The notes under the pieces were generated by a model. That model did not search any database. It was not told the origin of the DNA and worked only from the letters and a program-made list of their open reading frames with translations. Shown piece after piece: positions 8,547 to 16,937 of a stretch of DNA of 32,304 nt. The stretch's first letter is position 1. Each line of letters opens with the position of its first letter. Source of the stretch: Pantoea brenneri (lineage in GTDB: Bacteria > Pseudomonadota > Gammaproteobacteria > Enterobacterales > Enterobacteriaceae); assembly GCA_002095305.1 (NCBI GenBank), contig MIEI01000058.1:1-32304 (forward strand), in the 5' to 3' direction. The position numbers and the translations under genes were made by a program.

Positions 8547-9573
8547 AACCCACCGCGCGTTTACCTTTAAACGTTACGGCAAGCAACCTCAGAGCGGTTT
8601 TCAGTCGATAACCTTACCGGCGCCGGCGGCAGATCAGTTGCTGGTTGAAGTCTATGCCGCAGGCCTCAATCCCATCGATAATATGATACCTGCCGGTATA
8701 TTTAAGCTGGTGCTGCCGTTAACCTTACCCGCGGTTATCGGAAGCGATCTGGCCGGGATTGTGGTTGCCACCGGCAGCCAGGTCACGCGCTTTAAGCCTG
8801 GCGATGCGATCATTGCCAGCACCTTTGACAGTGATTACGGCTCGCTGAGCGAATTTACCCTGGTGAATGAAACTGCGGCCGCGCTGAAGCCGGTCAATCT
8901 CGATTTTATTCAGGCCGCTTCGCTGCCGATGGTGAGCCTGACGGCCTGGCAGGCGTTGATCGAACGCGGCGGACTGCAGCCAGGCCAGAAAGTCTTCATC
9001 CCCGCCGGTGCAGGCGGCATCGGTTCGTTGGCTATTCAGCTGGCTAAACTGTCAGGTGCTACGGTTGCCACCACGACCAGCAGCGGCAATGTTGAATGGG
9101 TATCTCGCCTCGGCGCAGATCGGGTGCTGGACTACACCAGACAGCCGTTTGAGGCGGAACTGCGGGATTATGATCTGGTGCTGGCTACGTTGAGAGGAGA
9201 CGAGATTGAAAAGTATCCGGATATTCTCAGGCCCGGCGGCAGGATAATCTCTCTGGTTGGTCCGTTAGACGTCGGGTTTGCCCGGGCACGCCGACTCAAC
9301 GTCATCATTACCGCGATCGTCGGATTACTAAGCCGCCGGATAAAACGATTGGCGAAAAAACGCGGCGTGGCATATTCATTCCTTTTCGTCCGGCCTGATG
9401 GCCAGCAACTTCGTCAGATCGTCCAGTCTGTTGAGGCGGGAGATATCAGACCGGTTATCGATAGCGTATTCCCGTTTGATGAGGCGGCCGCGGCGCTGCT
9501 CCATTTGCAGCAGGGACATGCAAAAGGAAAAGTAGTGGTGGCCGTAAAGCCCGACCTGCTAAGCCGCGCCTGA
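8536..9573 (+). CDS. MDR-family NADPH:quinone oxidoreductase-like protein
   Basis: I chose the ATG at 8536, inside the end of the SDR gene, giving 345 residues. A longer in-frame start at 8446 would only add sequence overlapping the SDR. The N-terminal GroES-like domain has AAGLNPIDNMI and IGSDLAGIVVATGSQVTRF. The Rossmann domain has the cofactor-binding AGAGGIGSLAIQLAKLSGA. The catalytic zinc ligands of true alcohol dehydrogenases are not evident, which fits the zinc-independent quinone reductase branch. It is soluble and probably reduces quinones or alpha,beta-unsaturated carbonyls with NADPH. It forms a two-gene unit with the SDR. The specific substrate is unknown. Confidence 0.85.
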   Translation: MENKTHRAFTFKRYGKQPQSGFQSITLPAPAADQLLVEVYAAGLNPIDNMIPAGIFKLVLPLTLPAVIGSDLAGIVVATGSQVTRFKPGDAIIASTFDSDYGSLSEFTLVNETAAALKPVNLDFIQAASLPMVSLTAWQALIERGGLQPGQKVFIPAGAGGIGSLAIQLAKLSGATVATTTSSGNVEWVSRLGADRVLDYTRQPFEAELRDYDLVLATLRGDEIEKYPDILRPGGRIISLVGPLDVGFARARRLNVIITAIVGLLSRRIKRLAKKRGVAYSFLFVRPDGQQLRQIVQSVEAGDIRPVIDSVFPFDEAAAALLHLQQGHAKGKVVVAVKPDLLSRA

Positions 9574-9708
9574 CAGAGGATGCGCGGGCGTTATTTCTGC
9601 TCATCGGCGGGAAACAGCGCCAGTTAGCCGTTATCGGGCTATGTCGCTGATCTGACAAGAACATCAGGATAGTGAGTACCGGCTTACACACAGGCTGTCC
9701 ACTTTTTC

Positions 9709-9717
9709 TGTGGATAA
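9709..9717 (-). promoter_or_regulatory. Perfect DnaA-box 9-mer downstream of the recombinase gene
   Basis: TGTGGATAA on the plus strand is TTATCCACA on the minus strand, an exact consensus DnaA box. It lies in the 186-base gap between the converging oxidoreductase and recombinase genes, which otherwise holds nothing I can identify. One perfect 9-mer can occur by chance in a window of this size, so it is weak evidence of a replication function. Confidence 0.3.
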
Positions 9718-9759
9718 CTTCTGGCAGCAAAGCGAAAGACTGCGATCCGTTACCTGCGG

Positions 9760-10782
9760 TCAGTCTGTGTGCTGTTCCATGAAATCCACCATAGCGCCTT
9801 TATGAGCATCGACATGGCGAATATAACGCATCAGGGTTTCCGGTTTTTTCCAGGTACCCTCCTGCATAATCTGGGCGATAGAGTAGCCTTTGGCGGCCAT
9901 ATCCTGCGCTGCGCCGACGCGGGCGCTGTGCCCACTCCAGCCGGTGTAGCGGTTTTTATTGGCGTTAACAGGACCGTTATTTCCAGCGGCAGACCAGGCG
10001 CGGGAGAAAATCTGTTCCAGTGCCCGGGTACTCATCGGCGCCCCGGCAGTGATCACCCGACCAGAGCGGTGCACTGCACTAAACAGGTAAGCATCAGGCT
10101 GGCTGGCAAGACCCGCCGCATCAATCCATGCTTCAAGCCGTTGCGTTGAACGGGAACTCAACGCTTTAACCAGTCCGCCGGTCTGAACAACGGTTTTGGT
10201 CCAGCCGACGTCGAGGATCACTCTTCCATCCGTGGCGTGAGAGACATCCCGCACCCGCAGTCGTGCCAGCTCACTGATACGCAGCAGAGTCGCGTACGCC
10301 ACGTGTAAAAATGCTAAATCACGCAGCTCCTGCAAGCGGAGTGAACGGCTCCACCGCTCATCCAGCGCCAGCAGATCGGTCAGTCTGAACGGTACGGCTT
10401 GTCCGGCTCGTTCTCCTTTCATCACCGCTACCCGATTTATCTTCTTCATGGCACGAAAAACCAGCGGCGAGTGATTAGGGGCCGGCAGTCCGGCGTTACG
10501 GTGTAACATTGAGATCAGCGCGGCATGTGACGACACGGTTGAGGATGCCCGCCCGCTCTCTGCCAGAAACGACAGATAATCTCGCAGATCATCGGCTGCC
10601 ATAGGCAGAAAATTGCGCTGATTATCCTCTGCCCACTGGCTACAGATCCGCATTACGCTCAGCAGCTGCCGCCAGGTATTGGGTGAAAAAGCCTCTTTGT
10701 CCTGAACAAATTGTTTTAGCTGTTCCGTGATGTCAGCATGCGGCGGGTTACTCAGATTGGCCAGCGGGATTAACTTCGTCAT
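9760..10782 (-). CDS. Cre-family tyrosine site-specific recombinase
   Basis: The 340-residue protein is colinear with phage P1 Cre (343 residues) along its whole length. Shared stretches include AFSxxTWxxLLSV, VRDYL/LRDYL, SMLHRxxGLPxP, LLRIxELARxRV, MSTRALExIF and WSGHSARVGAAxDMA. All catalytic residues are present: Arg168, Glu171, Lys196, His285, Arg288, Trp311 and the nucleophile Tyr320 (Cre R173, E176, K201, H289, R292, W315, Y324). Arg253 matches Cre Arg259, which reads the lox arm. Such enzymes recombine paired 34-bp lox sites without accessory factors; P1 Cre resolves plasmid dimers. A loxP-like site lies 153 bases upstream of the start. The gene is intact, although several other genes in the window are frameshifted. 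Whether it belongs to a plasmid, phage-plasmid or chromosome cannot be told here. Confidence 0.93.
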   Translation of the reverse strand: MTKLIPLANLSNPPHADITEQLKQFVQDKEAFSPNTWRQLLSVMRICSQWAEDNQRNFLPMAADDLRDYLSFLAESGRASSTVSSHAALISMLHRNAGLPAPNHSPLVFRAMKKINRVAVMKGERAGQAVPFRLTDLLALDERWSRSLRLQELRDLAFLHVAYATLLRISELARLRVRDVSHATDGRVILDVGWTKTVVQTGGLVKALSSRSTQRLEAWIDAAGLASQPDAYLFSAVHRSGRVITAGAPMSTRALEQIFSRAWSAAGNNGPVNANKNRYTGWSGHSARVGAAQDMAAKGYSIAQIMQEGTWKKPETLMRYIRHVDAHKGAMVDFMEQHTD

Positions 10783-10817
10783 TTCTGCTCGTTTATTGAC
10801 CTTTTTGCCGGTGATCG

Positions 10818-10874
10818 CGCTACGTCAATTCTGTGATACCGGCAGGGGGATAACCGGCCAGAATTCACGTAGCG
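10818..10874. repeat. Long imperfect inverted repeat between the recombinase gene and its lox-like site
   Basis: CGCTACGTCAATTCTG (10818-10833) and CAGAATTCACGTAGCG (10859-10874) pair over 15 of 16 positions around a 25-base spacer. On the minus strand the spacer contains the near-repeat GCCGGTTATC and GCCGGTATC. The 10-mer GCGCTACGTC (10817-10826) recurs at 11061-11070, on the other side of the lox-like site. The structure could be a protein-binding or regulatory element of the recombinase gene, or a cruciform. A tiny minus-strand ORF (MATLREFWPVIPLPVSQN) crosses it. Confidence 0.7.
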
Positions 10875-10935
10875 TTGCCATTTTTTACCCTGAGACTGGC
10901 GGGTATCCAGCCTGAGCGCACAGCATTTCATTAAT

Positions 10936-10969
10936 CTGACTTCGTATAAGTACAATTATACGAACTCAG
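10936..10969 (-). other. loxP-like recombination site (34 bp)
   Basis: The left arm CTGACTTCGTATA (10936-10948), 8-base spacer AGTACAAT (10949-10956) and right arm TATACGAACTCAG (10957-10969) reproduce the exact 13-8-13 layout of loxP. The arms are inverted copies of each other at 12 of 13 positions. Compared with the loxP arm ATAACTTCGTATA, the left arm matches 11 of 13 and the right arm 10 of 13, with the inner TTCGTATA identical. The spacer is asymmetric, so the site has direction. It sits upstream of the Cre-like gene, as loxP does in P1. No second copy was found in the window. Function is inferred from form and position. Confidence 0.85.
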
Positions 10970-11087
10970 TTGCGTAATGAACAGCGATCATTGATCCGTA
11001 CTGCGACAACCGAAGGAGAGGGTTGCCGAAGCCAGCGGGTAGCCAGCTTCAGGCCATTTTGCGCTACGTCTTACCTGAGTCTATTCT

Positions 11088-11111
11088 GGCATTGGCATTG
11101 GCATTAGCATT
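11088..11111. repeat. Tandem hexamer repeat, four copies
   Basis: GGCATT is repeated three times perfectly (11088-11105) and once as AGCATT (11106-11111). It lies about 120 bases from the lox-like site in non-coding DNA. It may be a slippage-prone microsatellite or a short iteron-like array. Confidence 0.7.
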
Positions 11112-11438
11112 GCACTCGTCTCACACCTGCATACCAGGGGGTTGTGCGGCCAAAGTTCTGACATGTTATTTTTTTATACTTAACAAACTCGCTAATTAAA
11201 AACCCAGAGGCTTTGCTGTACCAGTCAGATTAAAAATAGATTAACAGTGCTGCAAATTTTAATATTAATTTTTTTATTAAAGGAACATGCATTTTTCAGA
11301 ACAGCATTAATCTGATTGATAAGGTGATTCTGCCAGGCAGATTCATCATCGATATTAAACCCGTTAAAATTTATATGATGCACGTTGCCCTAAGCAGGCA
11401 AGATGATATTTCAATCGATCATCCTGCTATTTTTAAGA
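11112..11438. other. AT-rich intergenic stretch
   Basis: No gene is supported. From about 11160 to 11290 the DNA is markedly AT-rich, with several runs of T and A. AAAGGA followed by an ATG at 11288 opens a frame of only seven codons. The region lies between the lox-like site and the end of the CitMHS transporter gene. It may contain promoter or nucleoid-protein binding sites. Confidence 0.4.
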
Positions 11439-12731
11439 TTAAACGTTCTGATAAAAAGGGAAGGCACCCAGTAACAGGCAGGTTAAAAAGAACACGATAC
11501 TGGTAATAAATGACCAGCGTAACGTGAATCGCTGCGTCTGGGCGTAATCCAGTTTCAGCATGCCCACCAGCAGATAAGTCGATGCGACCAGCGGACTTAA
11601 TATATGAACCGGCTGGCCCACCAGCGCAGCACGCGCCATCTCTACTGGCGCAATACCATAATGGCTGGCTGCCTGAACCAGAACGGGCAACATACCAAAG
11701 TAAAAAACATCATTTGAAACCAGCCAGGTTACCGGAATACTGATCAAGGCGGTAATCACGGCTAAATAAGGTCCTAACGCCGCAGGAATAACGTTCACAA
11801 TCGCCTGCGCGAGTGCATTTGCCATCCCTGTTTCTGAAAAAATCCCGGTAAATACCGCCGCCGCAAAAATTAAGCTGGCGACAGAAAGAATCGCCGGCGC
11901 ATGCCGGCCAAGCTGCTCCTGCTGCTGGTCGAGACGAGGAAAATTAACCAGAAACATTATTGCCGTCGCCAGCATAAACAGATAGGCCATTGGCACCAGG
12001 TCCAGCACCAGCAGCGTAATGAGTGCAATGGTTAATACCCAGTTTGTCCAGAAGCGCCAGCTTGCACAGGCTTTAGCTTCGAAGACCAGCGGGGGCTTCT
12101 CTGCCGAATCGCCGTTCCAGCCAATTCGTTTGCGTTCATGCCGTCCCAGTATAAACGCCATGACAAAAGTCCAGATCACACAAGCCAGTAAGGGCAGCAT
12201 TAAGGGAACAAACAGCGTGCTGATCTCTGCATGTACGGCTGTTGCAGCACGTGCCGTCGGGCCACCCCAGGGAAACATATTCCCCAGGCCGGTGCACTGT
12301 AATAGCAAACACGCTGATTTTAATTTCGACAACCCGATGCGCTCATAGATCGGCAGAAACGCGGAAAGCACAATCATATAAACGGTTGCACCATCGCCGT
12401 CCAGTGCGACGATAAAACCCAGCAGCACCGTGCCGAAAAATATTTTCACCGGATCACCATCTACGGCTGAAACAATTTTCTTAATGATCGGATCGAACAT
12501 ACCGGCATCCGTTACGCTCATAAAATAGAGCATGGCGAAAATCAGCATGACGCCGGTTGGCGCAACGGTGCGCAATCCTTTAATTACCATATCGCCCGTC
12601 TCTAAACCATTCCCTGCTAATAATGCAAACAGGGTTGGCACCACAATCAATGCCGTCAGGGCAGAGAGCTTTTTGGTCATTAACAGACCAATAAACACGG
12701 CTATCATGAGCAGACTGATAATAAGTAACAT
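11439..12731 (-). CDS. CitMHS-family citrate/carboxylate:cation symporter
   Basis: This 430-residue, highly hydrophobic protein has about 11-12 predicted membrane segments and CitMHS-family features: the opening LISLLMIAVFIGLLMTKKLS, a LDGDGATVYMI motif near residue 110, FPWGGPTARAATA (about 153-165), and the C-terminal WLVSNDVFYFGMLPVL and QPVHILSPLVAS. Family members import citrate, usually with a divalent metal ion, or related di- and tricarboxylates. The ribosome site AGGAT precedes the ATG. It lies 295 bases downstream of the SMP-30-like gene on the same strand, so it probably supplies the acid substrate for the hydroxyacid dehydrogenase and RraA-like enzymes encoded upstream. The exact substrate is not readable. 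Confidence 0.88.
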   Translation of the reverse strand: MLLIISLLMIAVFIGLLMTKKLSALTALIVVPTLFALLAGNGLETGDMVIKGLRTVAPTGVMLIFAMLYFMSVTDAGMFDPIIKKIVSAVDGDPVKIFFGTVLLGFIVALDGDGATVYMIVLSAFLPIYERIGLSKLKSACLLLQCTGLGNMFPWGGPTARAATAVHAEISTLFVPLMLPLLACVIWTFVMAFILGRHERKRIGWNGDSAEKPPLVFEAKACASWRFWTNWVLTIALITLLVLDLVPMAYLFMLATAIMFLVNFPRLDQQQEQLGRHAPAILSVASLIFAAAVFTGIFSETGMANALAQAIVNVIPAALGPYLAVITALISIPVTWLVSNDVFYFGMLPVLVQAASHYGIAPVEMARAALVGQPVHILSPLVASTYLLVGMLKLDYAQTQRFTLRWSFITSIVFFLTCLLLGAFPFYQNV

Positions 12732-13026
12732 ATTTTATCCTGTTGCAGGGAGATCGCCCGTCCGTCAGCGACAAACAGAAAACGTAGCGGATTTTAATTC
12801 AATGCGATGTGCACTAACGTTATTATTAATGATTCAGCCATTATCAGAAAAAAAGGATGCTGTTAACAATCAATAAAAAGATTATTCCTGTGCGCTGACT
12901 CATGTTTTTAACAAATTTCAAATCACGCAAGGTGATGATGATTAAAGGCGATACTTACGTCTGAGAACGATTAATTACTTTCTGGCTAAAGCCTGATAAT
13001 TCGGCCCGAATTAACGGGCCTGTCAA
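12732..13026 (-). other. Gap between SMP-30-like gene and transporter, with a small hairpin
   Basis: GGCCCG (13003-13008) pairs with CGGGCC (13015-13020) around the loop AATTAA just after the SMP-30-like stop codon. There is no T-run, so it could stabilise the upstream mRNA or only partly terminate it. No gene is present. Confidence 0.45.
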
Positions 13027-14171
13027 TTATTGATGATCGCGCGGTGAAGGCGCGACCGGCAAACTCAGCCGATAGAGCTTAACCGGGTACTCCACCACAG
13101 AAGGCTTACCGCCGGTTGTCGCCGGAGTCCGGTTAATCTGCGCCGATGGCATCCAGAGTTGCCCCTCAGAGATCCACATCGCATCAATCCAGACCAGTCG
13201 GGGATCCTGAATCACCGTGCTCACATCACCCTGCGGGGTAATACGTTTCACCGAACGCGTGTTGATATCCGATGCATAGAGATTGCCGTCAGCATCAATA
13301 GCGGTACCACCGGTGCTCCAGGTTTCAACAAACTTCTGTGTGTGACGGGCAACCTCTTCAGCCGTTAGCGTTGCATCATTAAGATAACGGGTCTCTATTC
13401 GCGCCATCGGCCCCGGAATAGCCTGGTAATAGAGCCATTTGCCATCAGGAGAGACTTCGAGCTGATCCAGTCCTACCCGCTTTTCACGCCCGTCGCGTAA
13501 GAAAAGCTTTTTCCCATCAGCATAGATTGGTTGATGATCGATGGAGAGCGGGTGATTATCCAGCACGCGCCAGCTTTGGCCATTTTTCAGGTTCAGCACC
13601 ACCAGCCCGACTGCGCCTGGGTCAGTGATATAGGCAAAATCACCATTAAAACGGACATCATCCAGATAGCTGGCGGGCTTCAGCGTGGGAGCCTGAAGAG
13701 ATAGCTCGCCACAACTTTGCGCGTCTGAATATTGATGCGTACCAGTTTGGCGCCGCCTTCTACCGCTTTGTCGCCGGTACCGATCCCTTTATTGCCAGCA
13801 TCCATGACCCACAGATCGCCATCAGGGCCAAATCGCAGCGCATTAACATGTAAAAAATGATGGGACGGGTCCTTGCTGTCCCACTGATTCCACGCCTTGT
13901 CTGGCCAGGCTTCGAGTTGCCCGTTCTTCACTTCAGCCAGCTGCAAACCGGTGCCTTCAGACTGTGTCAGCGAAGCAAAAATGCGCCCATCCGCGCTGAC
14001 CGTAACGCCATTCCAGACGCGCGGTGAAGTTTCAACCTGCTGCAAACGACTGTCCTGCTGCGTCGGTAACTGAACCGGCAGCTGATCCTCGGCAGCGACA
14101 CAGGTTGTTGTCATCATTGCCGACAGCAGTGTCAGCAGGCTGAGCGAGCGGGTATGTTTTTTATTGATCAC
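13027..14171 (-). pseudogene. Secreted SMP-30/royal-jelly-like beta-propeller protein, frameshifted
   Basis: The protein belongs to the broad SMP-30/gluconolactonase and major-royal-jelly group. It has a signal peptide (LSLLTLLSAMMTTTCVAA) and propeller strands such as VWNGVTVSADGRIFASL and LRFGPDGDLWVMDAGN. The C-terminal part has YITDPG and IDADGNLYASDINTRSVKRI. The first frame ends at 13680 after …VVASYLF; the second resumes as APTLKPASYLDDVRFNGDFA and runs to 13027. Restoring one base near 13695 (TTCAGG to TTCCAGG) joins them into a protein of about 380 residues. The start is a GTG: at 14171 it overlaps the rraA-like stop as GTGA, and 14180 is also possible. It may hydrolyse a sugar lactone or bind a ligand in the periplasm; the substrate is unknown. 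Confidence 0.75.
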
Positions 14172-14860
14172 AGCGGGCACCCCTTAGCACGTAAAATCGC
14201 GTTAAAACGTTCCGGATCGGCGGTGCCCTGCCGGTTATTTTCGCGAATGCGCGCTTCGCGCTGCTCATGTTCACGTACCCGGGGCAGTAACGACGCGAGC
14301 TGCTGCTGTGGAATCGCAATCACACCATCCGCATCGGCAACGATTAAATCGCCTGGTGCCACCACCAGCCCCGCGCACTGTATGGTGACGTTGATCTCGC
14401 CAGGGCCTTCCTTCGAAGGCCCGCGCAGCGTATTTCCCCGGGCCCAGAGAGCGACGCCGCCTTCTGCCCATTCGTTGATGTCCCGAATCGCGCCATCAAT
14501 GACAAAACCCGCGATACCTTTCGCCAGCGCGGAGGTACGCATCAGCCCACCGATCAGCGCCTGGGTAAGATCGCCCGATCCATCAATGACCAGAACATCG
14601 CCCGGCTGGGCCATCTCTATCGCTTTGTGGATCATCAGGTTATCGCCGGGACGGACCTTGACCGTCAGCGCCGGGCCGCAGAGTACATGCTGCGGGTCAT
14701 TATGATAAGCCTGTAATCCGGATGCGCCGCAGCTGCGTCCCATGCAGTCTCCGATATTCGGCACCGGTAAACGGCGGAAGGCGTCGATGGTGTCAGCATC
14801 GGGCAGGGATCCACGTTGCCCAATAAAATAGCCAGCAGGCCAGCGGTTATCGGTTGTCAT
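14168..14860 (-). CDS. RraA-like aldolase (HMG/CHA aldolase family)
   Basis: The 230-residue protein has the RraA-like fold signature: GGLM at 104-107 and DGAIRD at 122-127, with Arg126 and Asp127 as the residues that bind the substrate carboxylate and the divalent metal. Members of this family cleave 4-hydroxy-4-methyl-2-oxoglutarate-type acids to pyruvate and a second acid, or decarboxylate oxaloacetate. It is longer than the RNase E inhibitor RraA proper (about 160 residues) and has the N- and C-terminal extensions of the aldolase branch. The ATG overlaps the stop of the dehydrogenase gene by 4 bases, so the two enzymes are co-translated and probably consecutive in a pathway. Confidence 0.85.
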   Translation of the reverse strand: MTTDNRWPAGYFIGQRGSLPDADTIDAFRRLPVPNIGDCMGRSCGASGLQAYHNDPQHVLCGPALTVKVRPGDNLMIHKAIEMAQPGDVLVIDGSGDLTQALIGGLMRTSALAKGIAGFVIDGAIRDINEWAEGGVALWARGNTLRGPSKEGPGEINVTIQCAGLVVAPGDLIVADADGVIAIPQQQLASLLPRVREHEQREARIRENNRQGTADPERFNAILRAKGCPL

Positions 14861-15837
14861 GAGCGCTCCTTAAGTACAGTTCGGTTAACACAGGTCACTG
14901 GATTTACCGCATGACCTGCCAGAAAATCGAGACACTGACGCGCCGCAAAACGCGCCACCGCATCCAGCGCTTCAGGCGTCGAGCCGCCAATGTGCGGCGT
15001 CAGCAGCAGATTGTTCAGCGTGCGAAAAGGGTGATCGGCGGGGAGAGGCTCCGAGGCGACGGTATCCAGTCCGGCTGCGAAAAGCTGACCGTTACGCAGC
15101 GCCGCATCCAGCGCGGCTTCATCGATCAACTCACCGCGCGCGGTATTGATGATCACTGCGCCGGGCGGTAACAGCGCCAGCGTGCGGCTGTTCAGCATCT
15201 GACGTGTTGCCGCATTGACCGGGCAGTGCAGGCTGATTACGTGGCTTTGGGTCAGCAGGCTGTCCAGTGAACTGACCTGTTCGCCAGGCAGATTTGTCTG
15301 CTGATCGCCAACCGCCGGATCGTAAAAGCAGACGCGCATCCCGATTGCGTGTGCAATACGGGCAACCCGCTGGCCAATTTCACCAAAGCCCACCACACCC
15401 AGCGTCTTGCCGCTGAGTTCAATACCGCCGCCGTTGCGGGTCCAGCGACCCGCCTCGATTTCCTGTTGATACCAGCTTATGCGGCGTGCCGCGTTCAGCA
15501 TCAAGCCGATGGTCAGTTCAGCCACCGACTGCGCATTGGTGCCGGGCGTGGTAAATACCGGAATATGCTGTTCGGTAGCCGCCTCGACGTCAATATTGGT
15601 GACGCCAACGCCGTGTTTACAAATCACCTTCAGGCTCGGGCAGGCGGTGATGGCGCGACGGGAAAGGGCAACCGTGCGGGAAATAACCGCATCAAAAGGG
15701 ATGCGCGCCATCACTCTCTCAACCTCGGCCTCATCCTGGCTGTCATGCAGGTAATGTACTTCGCATCCTGCCTCGGCCAGTGCGTGTTGTCCTCCGGCCC
15801 CTAACGTCGGGGCGGTCATCAGGATTCTCCAGCTCAT
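14857..15837 (-). CDS. D-2-hydroxyacid dehydrogenase (phosphoglycerate dehydrogenase-like)
   Basis: This 326-residue NAD(P)-dependent enzyme has the Rossmann motif GFGEIG at 150-155 with Asp173 after the second strand, which favours NAD. Catalytic Arg234 (NTARGEL), Glu263 (ASEPLP) and His282 (PHIGGS) are present. The substrate-binding KHGVGVTNID segment is at about 74-83. There is no C-terminal ACT domain, so it is not the regulated serine-pathway enzyme. It probably interconverts a 2-hydroxy acid and a 2-oxo acid that the RraA-like aldolase, encoded next with a 4-base overlap, then cleaves. It is the first gene of a minus-strand operon, divergent from lysR with a 94-base gap. Confidence 0.88.
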   Translation of the reverse strand: MSWRILMTAPTLGAGGQHALAEAGCEVHYLHDSQDEAEVERVMARIPFDAVISRTVALSRRAITACPSLKVICKHGVGVTNIDVEAATEQHIPVFTTPGTNAQSVAELTIGLMLNAARRISWYQQEIEAGRWTRNGGGIELSGKTLGVVGFGEIGQRVARIAHAIGMRVCFYDPAVGDQQTNLPGEQVSSLDSLLTQSHVISLHCPVNAATRQMLNSRTLALLPPGAVIINTARGELIDEAALDAALRNGQLFAAGLDTVASEPLPADHPFRTLNNLLLTPHIGGSTPEALDAVARFAARQCLDFLAGHAVNPVTCVNRTVLKERS

Positions 15838-15931
15838 GTGTTACTCCAGTGTTAATTTTCATTTAGCCTGGCAGGTTGAATTGATAAATAATATTCTCTG
15901 TTCTTTATGATTTGATTCCTGCGAGGAATGA
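15838..15931. promoter_or_regulatory. Divergent promoter region between the dehydrogenase operon and lysR
   Basis: This 94-base AT-rich gap separates two divergently read transcripts and contains the stretch GATAAATAATATTC. LysR-type regulators usually bind T-N11-A sites in such gaps and control both directions. Several fits are possible here and I cannot single one out. Confidence 0.4.
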
Positions 15932-16819
15932 ATGGAGCTTAAAGACCTGCGTTACCTGGTGGTGGTACGTGAAACCGCTCACCTTGGCAAAGCGGCGCAA
16001 GCCCTTGGTATTACTCAGCCGGCGCTGACAAAGTGCATTCAGCGCATGGAAAAATCATGCTCAACGCGGCTGATTCTGAAGGTGGGACGCGGGATACAAT
16101 TGACGGAAGCAGGGTTACTACTTTGTGAACGCGCTCAAAAAGTTCTGCACCTGATGCAGGTGACGCAGCAGGATTTAAATGCCCTCGGCGCGGGAACCGC
16201 CGGGGTGATCCGCCTCGGTGTTGCAGCTACCGCAGCCGAATTTATGCTGCCGCATTTAACCCGTGAATTACTGCAGCATGCGCCTACCGTGGTGCTTGAA
16301 GTGCAGGTAGGGCTGAACGATCTGCTGCAGTCACGGCTGCGGGAAAACAAACTGGATTTGATCCTGGGATTTTTACCGGATAAGAGCGATGAATTTATTA
16401 CCCGCCCGTTGATGGAAGATCCAGTGGTGGTGGCTGCCAGCTGCTTTCATCCACTGGCGGGTTTGCATCCCACGCCTGAACAACTGAACCGCTTTCAGTG
16501 GTTATTACCCTCGCCGCAGGTTGCGACCCGGCAGTGGCTTGAACAACGCCTGCTGAGCGGCGGCTATGCCGCGCCAAAAGTGCAGATGGAGAGTAATACT
16601 ATATCGCCGCTTCGCCAGGTATTGGCGCAGACTCAGCTGTTGAGTTTTCTTTCGCGCCGCCTGTTGCAGGAGGAGATGACTCCACCGTCGCTGGTAGAAA
16701 TCACACTGCCGCTGGTGATCATGCCGCGGACTTTTGGCTGGCAATACCGATCGCTGAGCGAACTGACACCAGCCGCACGATTGCTGGTTGAGCTGGCTGA
16801 AAAACGCTGGCAGTGGTGA
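15932..16819 (+). CDS. LysR-family transcriptional regulator
   Basis: The product is 295 residues with the typical winged helix-turn-helix at residues 1-60 (MELKDLRYLVVVRETAHLGK, then AAQALGITQPALTKCIQRME). A type 2 periplasmic-binding-like effector domain runs from about residue 90. GCGAGGA lies 7-8 bases before the ATG. It is divergent from the hydroxyacid dehydrogenase operon and upstream of the flavin dehydrogenase cluster, so it is the obvious candidate regulator of one or both. The inducer is unknown, probably a sugar acid or hydroxy acid. Confidence 0.9.
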   Translation: MELKDLRYLVVVRETAHLGKAAQALGITQPALTKCIQRMEKSCSTRLILKVGRGIQLTEAGLLLCERAQKVLHLMQVTQQDLNALGAGTAGVIRLGVAATAAEFMLPHLTRELLQHAPTVVLEVQVGLNDLLQSRLRENKLDLILGFLPDKSDEFITRPLMEDPVVVAASCFHPLAGLHPTPEQLNRFQWLLPSPQVATRQWLEQRLLSGGYAAPKVQMESNTISPLRQVLAQTQLLSFLSRRLLQEEMTPPSLVEITLPLVIMPRTFGWQYRSLSELTPAARLLVELAEKRWQW

Positions 16820-16937
16820 AACCTTTTTGAGCGCGATGGCGATGCGGTGAAATGACTCACCGCACAAAAAGTCAAAAAAAATTTATTGATTGAGGCCTAT
16901 TTTAAAAATAACAACGCTTACCTCAAGCTAATAAAAA

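Noticed and set aside
9455..9730. Minus-strand ORF of 91 codons after the recombinase
   Set aside because: Mostly antisense to the quinone-reductase-like gene; no start signal.
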